Source of the DNA: Schistocephalus solidus
Taxonomy: Eukaryota > Platyhelminthes > Cestoda > Diphyllobothriidea > Diphyllobothriidae
Length of the DNA stretch: 64,000 nt
NCBI GenBank assembly: GCA_017591395.1
Contig: WEDG01003363.1
Location: 54,927-118,926 of the forward strand
Reading direction: 5' to 3'
In this document: positions 27,201 to 39,580 of the stretch, piece after piece
Position numbering within the stretch: the stretch's first letter is position 1
Layout of the letters: every line of letters starts with the position of its first letter
Notes under the pieces: model-generated
Databases searched by the model: none
Told to the model about the DNA's origin: nothing
Seen by the model: only the letters and a program-made list of their open reading frames with translations
Translations under genes and position numbers: made by a program

Positions 27201-27599
27201 AGTCACCAGAGACTTATTGTTTGTTTCTTGGTCAAACCGAAGTAGAGCAGTTTTACGCAATAAAGCGCCATCAGAATAGTATCGCAGATTGTATTTTTTT
27301 ATTGCCGTTCATTGTTTTCTTGTTACATTAGACCTTACGCCTCTGATGTCAGTTATTTCGTAAATTAACTAATTAAGTTGTTACAAAGCCGTTTTTGATT
27401 GGGTAATAATTTTCACATACATTCATTTGAAGAATGGTCGTTTCTCTAAAACAGTATAGCGTTCATGGACGCGGGTGGGCAGCTTGTGCTTTCGAAGGTT
27501 TTGTGTACGAAGTTTGTCACCTTCAACGTGTAGGTCACGGACTGTTCTGGAAGTGTGTGAGCAGTTTTTAGATGTTCAATATAGCAGACTTTTAAAATG

Positions 27600-27850
27600 T
27601 ACGATGGGAGAACGCGGAAATAGGTACAGATGGCCGTTGGACTTCAAGTTAGTGTGAAGGAGAGGGATAGCAATAAGGAAGGGATATGGGTTACGTTTTC
27701 GGTTAGAGCTGCCTAAAGGTTGTGGTAAGGTTTACGGTTGGGATCAGGATTAAGTTTGTTGTTAGTGTTAACTTTTAGATTAAAGCCAAGCCCCCGGAAT
27801 ATCTCTAGGCGTGGAATTGGGCGCAAGGGCACTTCTACTGCCAAGTAAAG
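27600..27850 (+). repeat. GGTTA-rich dispersed repeat, copy 3
   Basis: Core about 27688-27785 (GGGTTACGTTTTCGGTTAGAG, GGTAAGGTTTACGGTTGGG in shorter words), then tail GTGGAATTGGGCGCAAGGGC, a variant of the tail shared with the copies at 20.5 and 32.9 kb. Confidence 0.5.
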
Positions 27851-27907
27851 ACAGTTTGACCATTGATTGCTACGAGGTCCACCATTTTCCTCACCACTTG
27901 CAGTTGC

Positions 27908-27995
27908 TTATGGTTGACTGATGACGGTTAATGAGCCAAAATTGGCGATTCCAGTCTCCTTTGTCTTTTTCTGCAATATTCATCTGCCCACATTC
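27908..27995 (+). mobile_element. 302-bp-family element, fragment around the ribozyme region
   Basis: GACTGATGACGGTTAATGAG, CGATTCCAGTCTCCTTTGTC and TTTTTCTGCAATATTC match the plus-strand 302-bp unit (CTGATGACGGCTAATAAGCC ... CCAGTCTCCCTTGTCTTTGTC). The hammerhead core is damaged: GAAA is replaced and stem I no longer pairs. The rest of the unit is not recognisable. Confidence 0.7.
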
Positions 27996-28705
27996 ACATT
28001 GGTATTGCTGCAGATTCAGGCTATCCGCAGCCACTTGCCCACAAATGATCAGGATAGAGTTTATCGACCAGTTCTGCTCAATGCTGTATCAAAACCAGTT
28101 AAAGTAGTGGAGCAAATACGACACGTCACATTGTTGGATAATTTTTTCTTACCATCTGTTACATCCCACTGGTCTTATTTGTTTCGTATCCCAATAGCAA
28201 ATTGATGAACCTACTATGTAGAGTGGTATGCAGTTAAAACAACAAATACACTCCTTCCTGTCCCGTTATATCAGTCAGGCGGCCCTTCGGTTTTAGGATG
28301 CACTACTTTGGTTCCTATTCCACCTCTTTTCAGATTTGGCTACAATTGCCAGGAATACCAGTCAGCGAAGTCAGCAATCCCAAAGAAATATCAAACAACC
28401 GCAAACATACCTTCTCCCGCCGCATAAATGACTAACTTTAAGACAACTTTCAAAACTGCAGGCAGTAGAACTGCTTACTCCTCCCAGTTGTTTTAACTGT
28501 CTGCGTGTCTGCTTGATCACTAGAACAGCTGACGCTAGGTATATTTCGCTGCCCGTAGCACTTAAATTAAGGCAACAGTGGGACACAGGTATCTGTGGAC
28601 AGCACCCGGCCCTGACATCATCGGAATGCTCCGAAGTCGCGCACAAATGCGGGTGAGGCGCGCTGGCCAAACCCCCCCCGCTCCCAGAAGAAGCTGGCCT
28701 CACTG

Positions 28706-28737
28706 AAGCTGCAGTCATCGGACGATGACTGCAGCTT
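28706..28737. repeat. Perfect 15-bp palindrome with 2-nt spacer
   Basis: AAGCTGCAGTCATCG, GA, CGATGACTGCAGCTT: the arms are exact reverse complements. It lies at the edge of a locally GC-rich patch with a C8 run (28560-28740). No protein family is indicated. Confidence 0.9.
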
Positions 28738-29764
28738 AATAGTTATTTCAGAAAAAATACGTGGGTGGAGGCAAAAGTTGCGAGCAGCATCACATGCTGG
28801 AAGGTCGTTAAAGACGATTGGAAACTGTAAACCAGTTTACCGTTGCAATGGGTAGGGGCGGGCTTTTGAATTCGGGCCGCCATTTTTTCTTCTCCATTCA
28901 CATGTGAATTTTTTTACATGGTCATGGGCCGGCCCATTTTCGGCATTAGATACTGCTATTTGCCACTCCTTGTTTATATTAACTGCAATAAGAAGGTCAT
29001 TTGCAAACGACGTCTGCATCGCTTTGAAGAAAATCTGGCACAATTGGGCAGCCCATTCACGGACGACGGTTCATGATGTCGACAGTTTGCAGCTTTCGGT
29101 TACTATATGTCTTAGGATTTCTTCCGGGGCTATCTCTTTTGGGTACCAGTTATATCCATGCTGGATGGAGTCATTTTTCTGGAAATTTTGAAATGTTGCA
29201 GTCAAAATAAAGCGTATTTATCTCTCAATCTAGAATATGGGGGACTTTACACTTTAATAAAAACAGCAGAATTCCGATTGTAGACAGCTTAAAAAATAAA
29301 ATTCACAAATTCACGGATTAAAGGACTAAACTGAAGGAGACTTGATGCGAGAGATACTTATAATTGTTGCCCCAACATCGGTTTTCCGTAGGCGATTAAT
29401 TGAGAACCTACGTTGTAAAAAATATCCTCCGGAATTTTTAAAATTAATTGCACGTTTATAGCACGCATCTACCGAGTCACATTAAGGTAGCGTTAAATGG
29501 CCGCAAACAGGCCGTTGGTGGACTGCGATTGTCTTAATCCACAAGTCAAGTCAATTCCCTCCTTAAATATGCTTAAAACAGTTCACTTCTAAACAGTTAT
29601 GCGCTTTCTGAAGGTGAAGTGGACGTCGGTAAGGAAAAAATACGTGCAGTAATTAACCTACTGAGAAGGTCGGTAAACAGGCGCCCGCATTGCAGCTTGG
29701 TGTATAGGCAGATGAACAGGGGAGGCTGGATTGACCGAAGCGGATCGGAGAACACCCATCTGCA

Positions 29765-30070
29765 TTGCTAATATTCCCGATCGAAACCGACAAGACAACG
29801 ATTCCATGGGTTAGAGCGGTGAACGTCTAAGCAACAGGTCACATCAGTAGCCGCAACAACTGGGGTTGAGTATGGCTGACTGATAACGGTTAGAAATCCA
29901 GAAATGGCCATTCCAATATCTCTTGTCTTTATCGGTTATGTCTTTCTGCCTATATCCCTAGACATTGAGCCGCTGCTGTTGGAAATCGAGAGTTAGCTCC
30001 AATGCAGAACGAGACTAGTGGGTTCCCTAACAGATCGGTGAGGCATCCATTTTCCAAGACATGCGTCATT
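29765..30070 (+). mobile_element. 302-bp-family element, near full-length decayed copy
   Basis: Follows the 302-bp unit order on the plus strand: ATTCCCGATCGAAACCGAC, a decayed tRNA-like part (GGGTTAGAGCGGTGAACG), GTATGGCTGACTGATAACGG, GAAATGGCCATTCCAATATC, TTGTCTTTATCGGTT, GAGTTAGCTCCAATGCAGAA, and CAGATCGGTGAGGCATCC at the end. The hammerhead core has CTGATAA and broken stem I. The length of about 305 bp agrees with the monomer length seen near 60 kb, so this is a single dispersed copy outside the tandem arrays. Confidence 0.75.
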
Positions 30071-31869
30071 TTTTCAGAAATAAGATCTGTGCATATTCAC
30101 TCCCTGAATATTGCTTGACTCTTTCCATAACCATGGAACTGGGCAACTAAGACGTTATGCTGGTAAACAGAACCCCTTGTCCCGTCGAATGTAGCGAAAA
30201 CATTTCCTAATCGTCAGTTGCCCGTCACTGAATTAGTCTTCTGTCCAAAAAAACAAATAGTCATCGACAGCCAAACTAGCCTTCGCATTCCTTCTCAAAA
30301 ACTATTTTTACCGATCATCACGACCAACCTCTATCAACTGCGTTATTGATAAGTGTTAAATGAAAATATGAATCTGTTCGTCCGGGTGTGATGAAGAAGA
30401 TTTATGTGTGAACTGCCTAAACGCAAGCTCAGCTGACTTGCAAACAGGTACGCATAGACTAGAGAAATCAGCCTCAGTTTAAACTTATTATATGGAAGCA
30501 TGCCCTGGTTTAACCCTTTAAAATATTAATCTTAAAATTGGATCTGTGGCCACAGAAAACTCTATGGCTAATCACAAACAAAATTTGTAAACTAAATGTG
30601 TGCATGTTTTAACCCTCAGTGTTTGGTACAGGAGTTCAAAATGCTTCAGTTGCATAAATGTGTGCTAGGAGAAGTCTAAACGTAGTTAATTCAGGAATCG
30701 AAATGGGGATCGATTGATGTTCGTTAGAAATGAGACTAAAAAACCACTTTGACTCCTGGTGCAACCGAAAAAAGACGTGATTCCTAGGAGATCAAATCAA
30801 ATATTACATTGGTTTGCTTTGATTTTGTCATACAGGTAAAAACTGAATGAATGTCTTTGGATTCAAAATAGAAGCCCTTAGTTTACATTGGATCGTTGAC
30901 ACTTTCATACACTTTCTTTTCAAATAACAAAAAGCAGACAGACAAAACTCAGGAAATTTTAATCAATATCTTGATGGCAATATCAGCACAATGCGCATCG
31001 AGTGGTTTTATCACGTCACCTCTTGTGTCTTTATAAACCGGCCAGGAATTGTGTATCCCAGTAAGATAAAGAACCCTTGAATGCCATTAATTCCAGCTAA
31101 TGCTCTCCGTGAACAATTCCCTAGTGCTAGGTTGAGAAATATGCAATAAACTCAAGTTTCTAAATGTCATTTAACCCATCGTTCATATTTTACTCTACAT
31201 TGAGTCAATCTCAATAGAACTAAATGGTTGGTAAAGAAATGGAAGACTGGAATTGTAATTTCCAGCAGTTGATATTCGTCAGTCCTACCTCAACCGTCAA
31301 CCAAAAAAACCTACGATTGAGCCCGCATCTTAAGTTTATTGTGATTCTTACACATCCAGTGTATCGGTGGGCTCCCGCTCTGTCAGTCGATTATCTTCGA
31401 GTAGGCACAGGCTCTATTATGTGCGTTAAGCTGCCAGGTTTAAAATTCGCATTTAGTTAGTTGAAATCAATTCCACTAACTGCTCTCCCAAATGGTTATG
31501 CTCAGAGTTGCTATTTTTTTTTAATAAGAAGCAACTATATTCACATACCAATCATTTGGCTGGGGAGTTGCCAGTATCTTCGCCAGTTGTTTTCTTCGGA
31601 ACTTCTGCGTGGAAAATTATCAGTCCTCAGTGGGACCCGACCCTGAGTAATGGGCGGAGAGGAGAGCAATACGCAACTTATAATCAGTAGAATCAAAGGA
31701 CGCAATTCGGGGTGGGAAATATGTGCAGCTGGGCCCGATAACGTCATCCTGTTGAGTACCTGATGTAGGCGTACGTGTAGCATTCAGACTACTCAATGAT
31801 GTGCCCAGGTCATTTATGCAAATCCTCCTGCAACCCGACTGGAAAGCAAGCCTACAATTTGTACTGGGC

Positions 31870-32240
31870 GATTGTCGCGATGCCCCACCCCCTGCCGCAA
31901 CCGCGCTACCCAGCCATCATCCCCTTTAGTCGCTCCCCTTTCCCTCGACAACTTATTTCCATCCTGTGCCTATTGCAGTCCTCATCACTCCGCCACGCCC
32001 ATGACCAATGGTGAGATCGCACAGGCGCGTCTGTCTTGACTGGTCGCACGGGCACATGGCCACTGAGCGAGACACGGACAGGCGTGTAAGTCAGTGTCTG
32101 TGTTGTCGCATACGCGAGCGCACACGCGCGCTCGAGTACACATTGAGGTGATGCAATCGGCAGCGCCCTCGTCAATAATGTTGCAGAAGCGGCTGATTGC
32201 CACACTCGAGCAGTCGCATAGGCGGCAGCTCGGCCACGCC
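31870..32240. other. GC- and CpG-rich patch in the large intron
   Basis: Strongly GC-richer than its surroundings with many CpG (for example GCGAGCGCACACGCGCGCTC). Overlapping open frames of 70-99 codons on both strands are expected in such composition and show no domain. A weaker patch with a similar ACACGCGCTCGATG segment is at 11340-11540, so both could derive from one old repeat. Confidence 0.4.
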
Positions 32241-32749
32241 TAACTCAATTTCTGCTGCGATTTAGTTCCTTGACATTGATTGTTAGAGAACAGTAGGATT
32301 TGGTGCTTTATCTCCCGTCAACTGGAGGCTTCTGAAAGGGCACAGTGCTAACTGCCATTGTGCTCCCCAACAATGAAGGCAGATCGGCATAAAATGGCAG
32401 CTAAAAGACAAAAATAGCCTGCACCACTGAGAGGAGGGTTAATAAAAATTCGCATCTCATTTCGCTCGTCCGACATTCTTAGTCGGCTGATTTTCCCAAA
32501 CGAGTATACATGGTCAGACAAACCAACTATGGAAGGCCCTAGGAATCAACCGGAGACAACATTATCTAGGCTGGAACTAATAAGCCGGGTTAATAAAACG
32601 TATAGATTGGACACCTTGAAAGTACACCCTGTTTATTGTTTTAATCCATGTCAACAAAAATGTTGTCAGAACTTACAACGACACAGAGTTAGAGAGCAAG
32701 GGGGACTACGAGGAGGGATTGCTTATATAACCTATTAACAGGACAAGAA

Positions 32750-32990
32750 AACAGAAATAGCCCGTACTAGAGGTATTTTGAGTTAAATTAAGGAAAATTG
32801 GGGAAGGTGTTAAGGTTAGGGAAGATTGTAAGCTTGGTGATAAGATTAGCATTAAGATTGAGGTTTGGGTTAGAGTTATTGAATGTAACAGGCTTGCGAA
32901 TGGGTACTTTTCCTGGAATTCAGCTCAAGGCCACCTGCATTCCCTGGGGGTGTACTCATGCCCGTGTCAACGTGGGAGTGAGAAAGGCGT
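32750..32990 (+). repeat. GGTTA-rich dispersed repeat, copy 4
   Basis: Core about 32790-32890 (GGTGTTAAGGTTAGGGAAG, GAGGTTTGGGTTAGAGTTA), then the tail TTTTCCTGGAATTCAGCTCA AGGCCA, the best-preserved form of the family tail. Confidence 0.55.
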
Positions 32991-33633
32991 ATGAACTGCT
33001 CCGGTCGAAATAAGTTTTAGCTCGCTCATCATGCTAATCTGGAGACATGTTACACAAATGGCCATAACGCTTTTGGGGTTAATTGGAAAATCCCTGAAAG
33101 GTTTAAACCTAGCGCTTTTGGAAAAAACTTTTCAGCTCGATAGGTCCTCATTTTAAATTTAACCAATAAATAATTTGTAAATTGTCAATTTTTTTGTGAA
33201 AATGTAGATATCTTAACTCTCTTCCGGACTTACACCCTACACGCATAGGTTTTGATGGGTTAGCGCAAATACAAGGTTCCAGCTCTATGCGGAGCTCCTG
33301 GAAACGATCGCGGATACACAAGCAGCCAAGGCCTTTGCTGAACGTGTCTGCTGAGACGTATTTAATAGAGCTGGGTGATTGTAACCTCGCCCATAATGTC
33401 GATATCGAGATGCCTTCATGAAGTAAGAAAGTTCAGTTCAAACTGTACCGAATCGTCTTCCTCTGTCTACGCGTCGTTCCTTAAACGGATGTCCTGTACA
33501 TTTATGGTTATTATGAGCTTCAATCCTATTAAAATATATTTTCTTACAGTTTCCCTGGACAATTCTATATCACACCAATGACGTCTTCTCTGCCAACCAC
33601 AATAAAGTTTCACAAACCAAGAGATGTGATACG

Positions 33634-33661
33634 TTCTCTCTCTCTCTCTCTCTTTCTCTCC
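33634..33661. repeat. (CT)n microsatellite
   Basis: CT dinucleotide run with a single interruption (CTTTCTC). Confidence 0.9.
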
Positions 33662-36600
33662 AGCGTCCTCCCAGCATGCCTCTTCTGAGCTCTGGCCTAT
33701 TCCTTTTTTGGTCAGGTTGCTTTACTTGCAGTGGCCAAGAACAAGAACATAGAGCCTTTAAAAACAAGCCATTTCGTAAGCAAACCTTTTCCTCAAAACC
33801 GGTCTGCGTGGTGGTTTAAAGGCGCAACCAAAAGGGCGGATTTTCTAGCAACAACGCCTGTTCCCCGCTTTCAAATGACTGCGCCTTATTTTTCCGCTTG
33901 GACAGCAAAAGGGGTCAATTTGAACCCTCCGGAAATGCAAAACTAACGGATTGGAAAGTTGATCTTAATATGCGTACAGTTTCCTAAATGTAAGGACCGC
34001 CCTGCTTCTTTCGATTATCTTTCAAAGGCATTTAGGGAATTTGTCGTGTTTCTTCGGACCGCCTGTAAGACATGTCTTCCTATTTACTAAATTGTGTCTA
34101 AAAGGAACATAGTTACATTTTAGGCACAAATACTTCTTCCGATGGTTCTGATTTACTCACGAATGACTTGCATTTAGAAGGAAGAGGGTGCCAACTTTGT
34201 TTTCCCACCTACTGCATAATGCGGTTGGTGGGTATGTGTTCCTATTTTTTGCGCAGACGCCCGTTAAGTTATTCAGTTCTGCCAATATTGCTTGATTTCC
34301 GTTATTTGTTGAGGACCTAAAATAATTATAAGTGTTCCATTTTATCTTCAAGTTTGTCACGGAGGGATGGGAAATGAGTGTGTTGGACAGGAAGTAAACA
34401 GGGACTAGTGAAATAAAGTCATGCCTAACCATAACGCCCTTTAAACTACCCGGATTGTGTAAATAAAGTTTATATATTGGTAATTATTCGTTAGGTCGGT
34501 AGGCACGAACCAGTATCTTGGGGTTGCAATGGCAGGAGCGCAATCGAGGCCCAGCAATTCCTGGTCGTGTATTGAGACATATATGTTCAGGCTGTGTGGG
34601 TCTCCAATTTTCTCATGAAACTGCTTTCATGCTTTGTTTTGCATGGTAAGAATATTAAAATCCACTGAAATTTTAACGCTGTATGTAAAGGTATTAGTAT
34701 ATGCTAAAAGGATCATATCAGAGATGTCTTCTTGGGAATTGCTATAGTAGATAGTTTGCGATTTCCGTAAATGCAACACACAATCCCACTTCTGATAGAT
34801 CAGGACGCACAATATGTGAGGGCATTTTGAGCATCTGGATATTCCGGGTCAGAATTGAGAAAAAGGTTGAGGCTACCCTTGTAGCAGTACAAGAGTCAGA
34901 AAGAAGGATGAAAATTTAGTTGATAAATTTGAGCTGCTAGGAGGATTCATGCCAAGGTTTGTTTCAGTTTAATAAGAAATTTCACAAAAATTACTTAGCA
35001 AATGTATTATGGTAAACAGAGAGTCATGAAAAATGTGTACAATTTTATTGTTCACGATACCTTAGTAAGGATGGAATGCTATGAGGTAATTAGACGATCT
35101 TTTAAAAATATGAGAATTTTTATTTTGAATTTTTCACCGAAAGCTGCGTTTCCTGCAATAATCTTAGTTTTTCAAGTCTTTTCTCTAGAAATCGCCTTCG
35201 TAATTTATTATTTTAACGCTTAGGTCATTACGCTTTGCGTCAGAGGTCAAGTTTGTGTTACATTTGGAAAACAGTTGTTGATGGATTTTTTAACACTTTC
35301 AAATTGTAGCGTTTCAAATTTCCCTATACTATCGGCTACCGTCCTGTCACTTGCGTCAAACGCAGTAATTGTTTGCAAAATTTTACTGCTCGTGAGGAAA
35401 ATGATACCTTTCGGGAGCGCAATGATAAAAGACAAAATTTAGTGCAAATGTACATTTAAGTTTTTCTCTAAGAGCATACTGCATCCAAGAATGTCTGTGG
35501 GCATTCTCTGAAAATACATCTGCTCGATAAGCATTATGGTCCTTATGTAGGTTAGAAACAAAGTGCGGGGTGAGAAATCAGATCGTTTCACACATATTCA
35601 ATCACAATATCCTCCGCAAGTAGGCCAATGTTTCTTCTTTCATAGAAAAAAACTGCATCAATGACAATTGAAAGCTTATCGTCTGAGAATGAAACTTCCG
35701 GCTTACTAAGTGCCCATGAACTCTACAAAAAGATAATCATGGGATATTTAGCGAGCAAGTGGCAAACTACTTATAAATTCTGAGCTAGAGCATGGTTGCT
35801 GAAAATGTTACGAGGGCTGAACACAGACATATGCAGAATTATGTAACCGCTTCAGTGGGCAAGAACGCAGTCATTGCAGACTGGATTCGGCAATGTCTGC
35901 GCTTATCCCACAACTATTTTACACGTTTTTATGAACAAATTGTGATGGCACACATCACTCGGTCACAGTTAGACAACCTCAATTTGAAGGTGGCGTAAAC
36001 GCTTCCTACCTCTTGAGTGCACTAGGTTGCACCGTTTTCCAGAATGTAGGTTTGTCCTTCGAGTGTAGAGTTAACTTGCATTCCTTCGAGCGCTGTCAGC
36101 CAGTGTCCTCGATATGGACAAGACGTTGGAACACAAAATGAACGAAAACTTCGCAAACATCGTACCGTATCTTTGGTGAAAACAGGATACTTGATGAAAC
36201 TTTTTCTGTTCTAATTTTTCCTTGCTCCGCTTCTCCTAACACTATACTGAACTTTCGAAAATCCGGTCACAACTAACAGAAGTGAACGACTATCCGACTT
36301 CTAATTACATAAATATCTCACTACCAACTATCGCAATACTGATATGTGTATATGTAGACAGTATATTTTATTCTTTTCATTTGTCTCAATAACTGCATGT
36401 CATTTAAGAGCACACACTTATTCTTTGGTTAAGCATAATTTAAGACAAGCCAGTTTTCATATACGACAAATGACCGATGGCGAACACCTCAACAACTTTG
36501 AATCCGTCATCAGGCAAGAGAGTTTGTTAGCGTAGTAGCAAAATGACGAAATACGGAAGGCTGCGTAAACTTAATTCATCGTTGTGGATTATGAAAAGTG

Positions 36601-38984
36601 TTCTTGCACATGTTAGATCCACCGACCTAATCTCGGGAACATTAGCCCAATTTAAGCAGAAAACACGCGAGTAAAGTCCAGTAAACCGGATGAAAATGGG
36701 AAATCTTTGAAAAATCTGAATTATTTTATTTTATGCAATTTAACTCATAGCCAGTGTGCTCAGTGTAAAAATGAAGGTGAAAAGACTTTGCATTTTACTG
36801 AAGTGACAAATAGGTATTAAGCGTCGTTTATTTCCACCTTATTGACGTCAACGGAGGTTGAAGTGTATTAGATTTTGCATTATAGCGTGTCCTCATTCGG
36901 TGTGCTTCCATTTCACTATCCCAACCTTTCAAAAAAAACTGAATAAACCGTAATTTTATGCAGAGTTACAGTTTAAAAATGTTTGATAATTATTTAATGT
37001 GAGCAAACTAGTAAGGAAATACCGTCAACAACACACCCTTTTTTCACAAAAAAAGTGACGATATGTAGACATAACCTGTCATTGTCTACCCGAAGCTCAC
37101 TCATGCCAACAATGTGAATTTTCTTCTTGTGGACTGTTGCTAACTCCTTCACTTTTCCTGCAGCCGGTCTTCATATTATGGGAAAACCATTGATAAAAAA
37201 TCTTGTGATTACATTGTCACTCTCAAATCTGAAATGCATCCAAAACTTCAAGTATTACTTCTCTTCAAATTGTTTTCGTAAAACAAATTAATTCCGAACA
37301 ACTTGTGGTGCTGAACTGGTATTAATCTTCAAGTGTTTCATCACGCCGACAGGCCTGGCAGACTTGGCTCGTTTATGCTGTATAATTACATTGTATCCAC
37401 GTCTTACTGCATCTTGCATCAAATCGAAGTGAATTCATGAAGGTTTTGTGTAATTAAATTTTGCCAAATGAATTAAATTTAAACCTCATTTAGGTTTGAA
37501 AGACAAAAAACTTCGTAAGCCCCAAATTCCTTACGCTCAGCTCACAGAAGTTTATTTCGCTTCTTTTGGCGATTGCATGGACTGACTACGAAGGGCTCAG
37601 ATGGGATGTGAGTCACCAAGGCTGCTCGAATGGTTGGTAGCAGTGCTTCAACAGACAAATCTACGAGATAAAGGCAGTGGAACATTTTACTGCATATGGT
37701 TTTCTTCAGTATGAACTGCCATTGCGCAGTTAATTCGCCAAATTTGGTATTCTTTCGCCTATTCACTCGAAAACATTTAGGCTTAAATCCAAAATAATAA
37801 CGTTCTGAAAATGTTTCTCTAGAGTCTCTCAAGAAATCGGGGTATGGTTGCATTTGTATTTGACTTAGAAAACGTTCCACAGTCTTTTTTCGAGGAGTTT
37901 CCTAAAAACGGAAGTATGTGCCCAAGGACGCCAGTCGAGGTCATTCAGTGAAGGACAAGAAAAGGGGGAATAATTTATTGACAAATGGCCTAACGATCGG
38001 TTATGCTTACGGCATCGAATTACAGTACGTTCAGTACCATTAACGGGAACGATTCCGGTAAGCTGCTGACCTAAAATTTTAAGACGGTGAGAAAATATAT
38101 CACCATCATTTCAGGAAAAATGAAAAAACCGCTTCCAACAACATCGCCCAAACAGAAGTCCATTAAAACTCGCTATTATATCGAGAGCCAAAATAACACG
38201 CAGCTCTAGAATGACTAATGAAAGGAAAAATATCAACCAGCAGCTGCAGCATTTTAACATGGTTGATGTTACGTGTGCAGTTTTTGTGTGCGTAACAGTC
38301 ATTTAGTAAAATAATAGCACTGTAAAGCACACAGTTACTAAAAGATCTGCCAAACATTCTCTGGCGGATTCCGTCATAAACCTAGTGCTGCGCATCGGCG
38401 ACTGCGAGGTTCACTTCTTACCGCCATTAATAAAATAACGTCCAGTATATTCATTGTGAAAGGCAGACGGTGGGCGGCGCGGTGGGAGGCTGCGTAACGT
38501 AATCGAACAATACAAAATCGAAGTATGTAGCGATACGGGCTTTTTTGCCTGATCAACCGGAATTATCAGAATGCCACTTGTCGAGGAACCAGATAACATC
38601 GCGCAGCGCCAAGACAAGCAGATCATGCTTAGGTTACCTTTTTTTATTTATTACTGTTGTTGAAAGGGTATGGAGGAATGGAGAAACAGTTCTGGTTAGT
38701 GTAGGACCTTTGCTGTGCATTCGAAATATTCAAGAAATCAACGTCAGTGAACATACATTTTCGATTACTCATCATAGTGCCTGCCGCTTTAAGTCAGAAA
38801 CGAAGCTTAGTCAGCTGCCTCGACAACCGAGCTAGGAATTCGCTCTTATACAGAACATTCTGCGGGAAAACGGCTTTCCAGAAAAGTTAAGCAGTAAATA
38901 TACGGACAATTACCCCCAAAATTGGCCGTGCCGACGGCTGAGAGGAAGGAGTTATTAATCATACTGTCATTGCGGGGGAGGGTG

Positions 38985-39580
38985 GGGTCCAGCGATGAGA
39001 CTACAAGCACTCCACTTCTTCGCCTTGAAGCGGAGGATAGACAGTCCTTTCAGATCTCTTCATTTTGCGTCTGCACCTTCACTCTCGCCTGTGGGGCAGG
39101 TTATATTGGCCGAAAAACTAGGCACTTATCCAAACGAATGCTCGCACAAAAAGTCGATTGCTAGTGCGATTGCGGCCCACATGATTAACAGCGGCCACCG
39201 GATAGACGTTGACCAGTCATTACGGGGCATCGATAAAATGCTAGCAAGACAATCTAAGTTCCTGCGAGAGTGGATACGCGCGACGGCAGAGCCATTATCC
39301 ATACGGCTAGCCACTACAATCTTGTGTTCGCATAAAGCATTAATACAGGCCCTCAGGCTCCCTTGCTCGAAGATTTAACCAGCATGCGTGTTTACACCTG
39401 TCACCTCGCTGTACAGACGAAGCCGCCTCCCTCCCCCACCACCACCAATCCAAATCGCCTAGACCCCCCCCCTGAACGCCCTCAATCCTTTCCCTCAACA
39501 CCTACTGCTTATTGGTTGTTTAAACTCTTCCTTCTCTGCCCTCCCTTATACTCTTGTACAGACCGGACAATAAATAATTG
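38985..39580 (+). pseudogene. Penelope-like element remnant, GIY-YIG domain, lineage 2
   Basis: ACGAGYIGRKTRHLSKRM (about 39090-39145) has the YIG half of a GIY-YIG endonuclease with the following Arg. After a frameshift, SIASAIAAHMINSGHRIDVD, then ATAEPLSIRLATTILCSHKA and IQALRLPC continue the C-terminal part of the same domain. The AIxxHxxxxGHxID spacing is typical of flatworm PLE proteins. Downstream there is a C-rich tract (39421-39480) and CAATAAATAATTG near 39565, which may be the element's 3' end. No reverse transcriptase part remains. Its motifs differ from the PLE copies at 54-62 kb, so it is a separate lineage. Confidence 0.7.

Noticed and set aside
27908..27960. Active hammerhead ribozyme
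   Set aside because: Homologous to the 302-bp ribozyme region, but the GAAA core and stem I are mutated.
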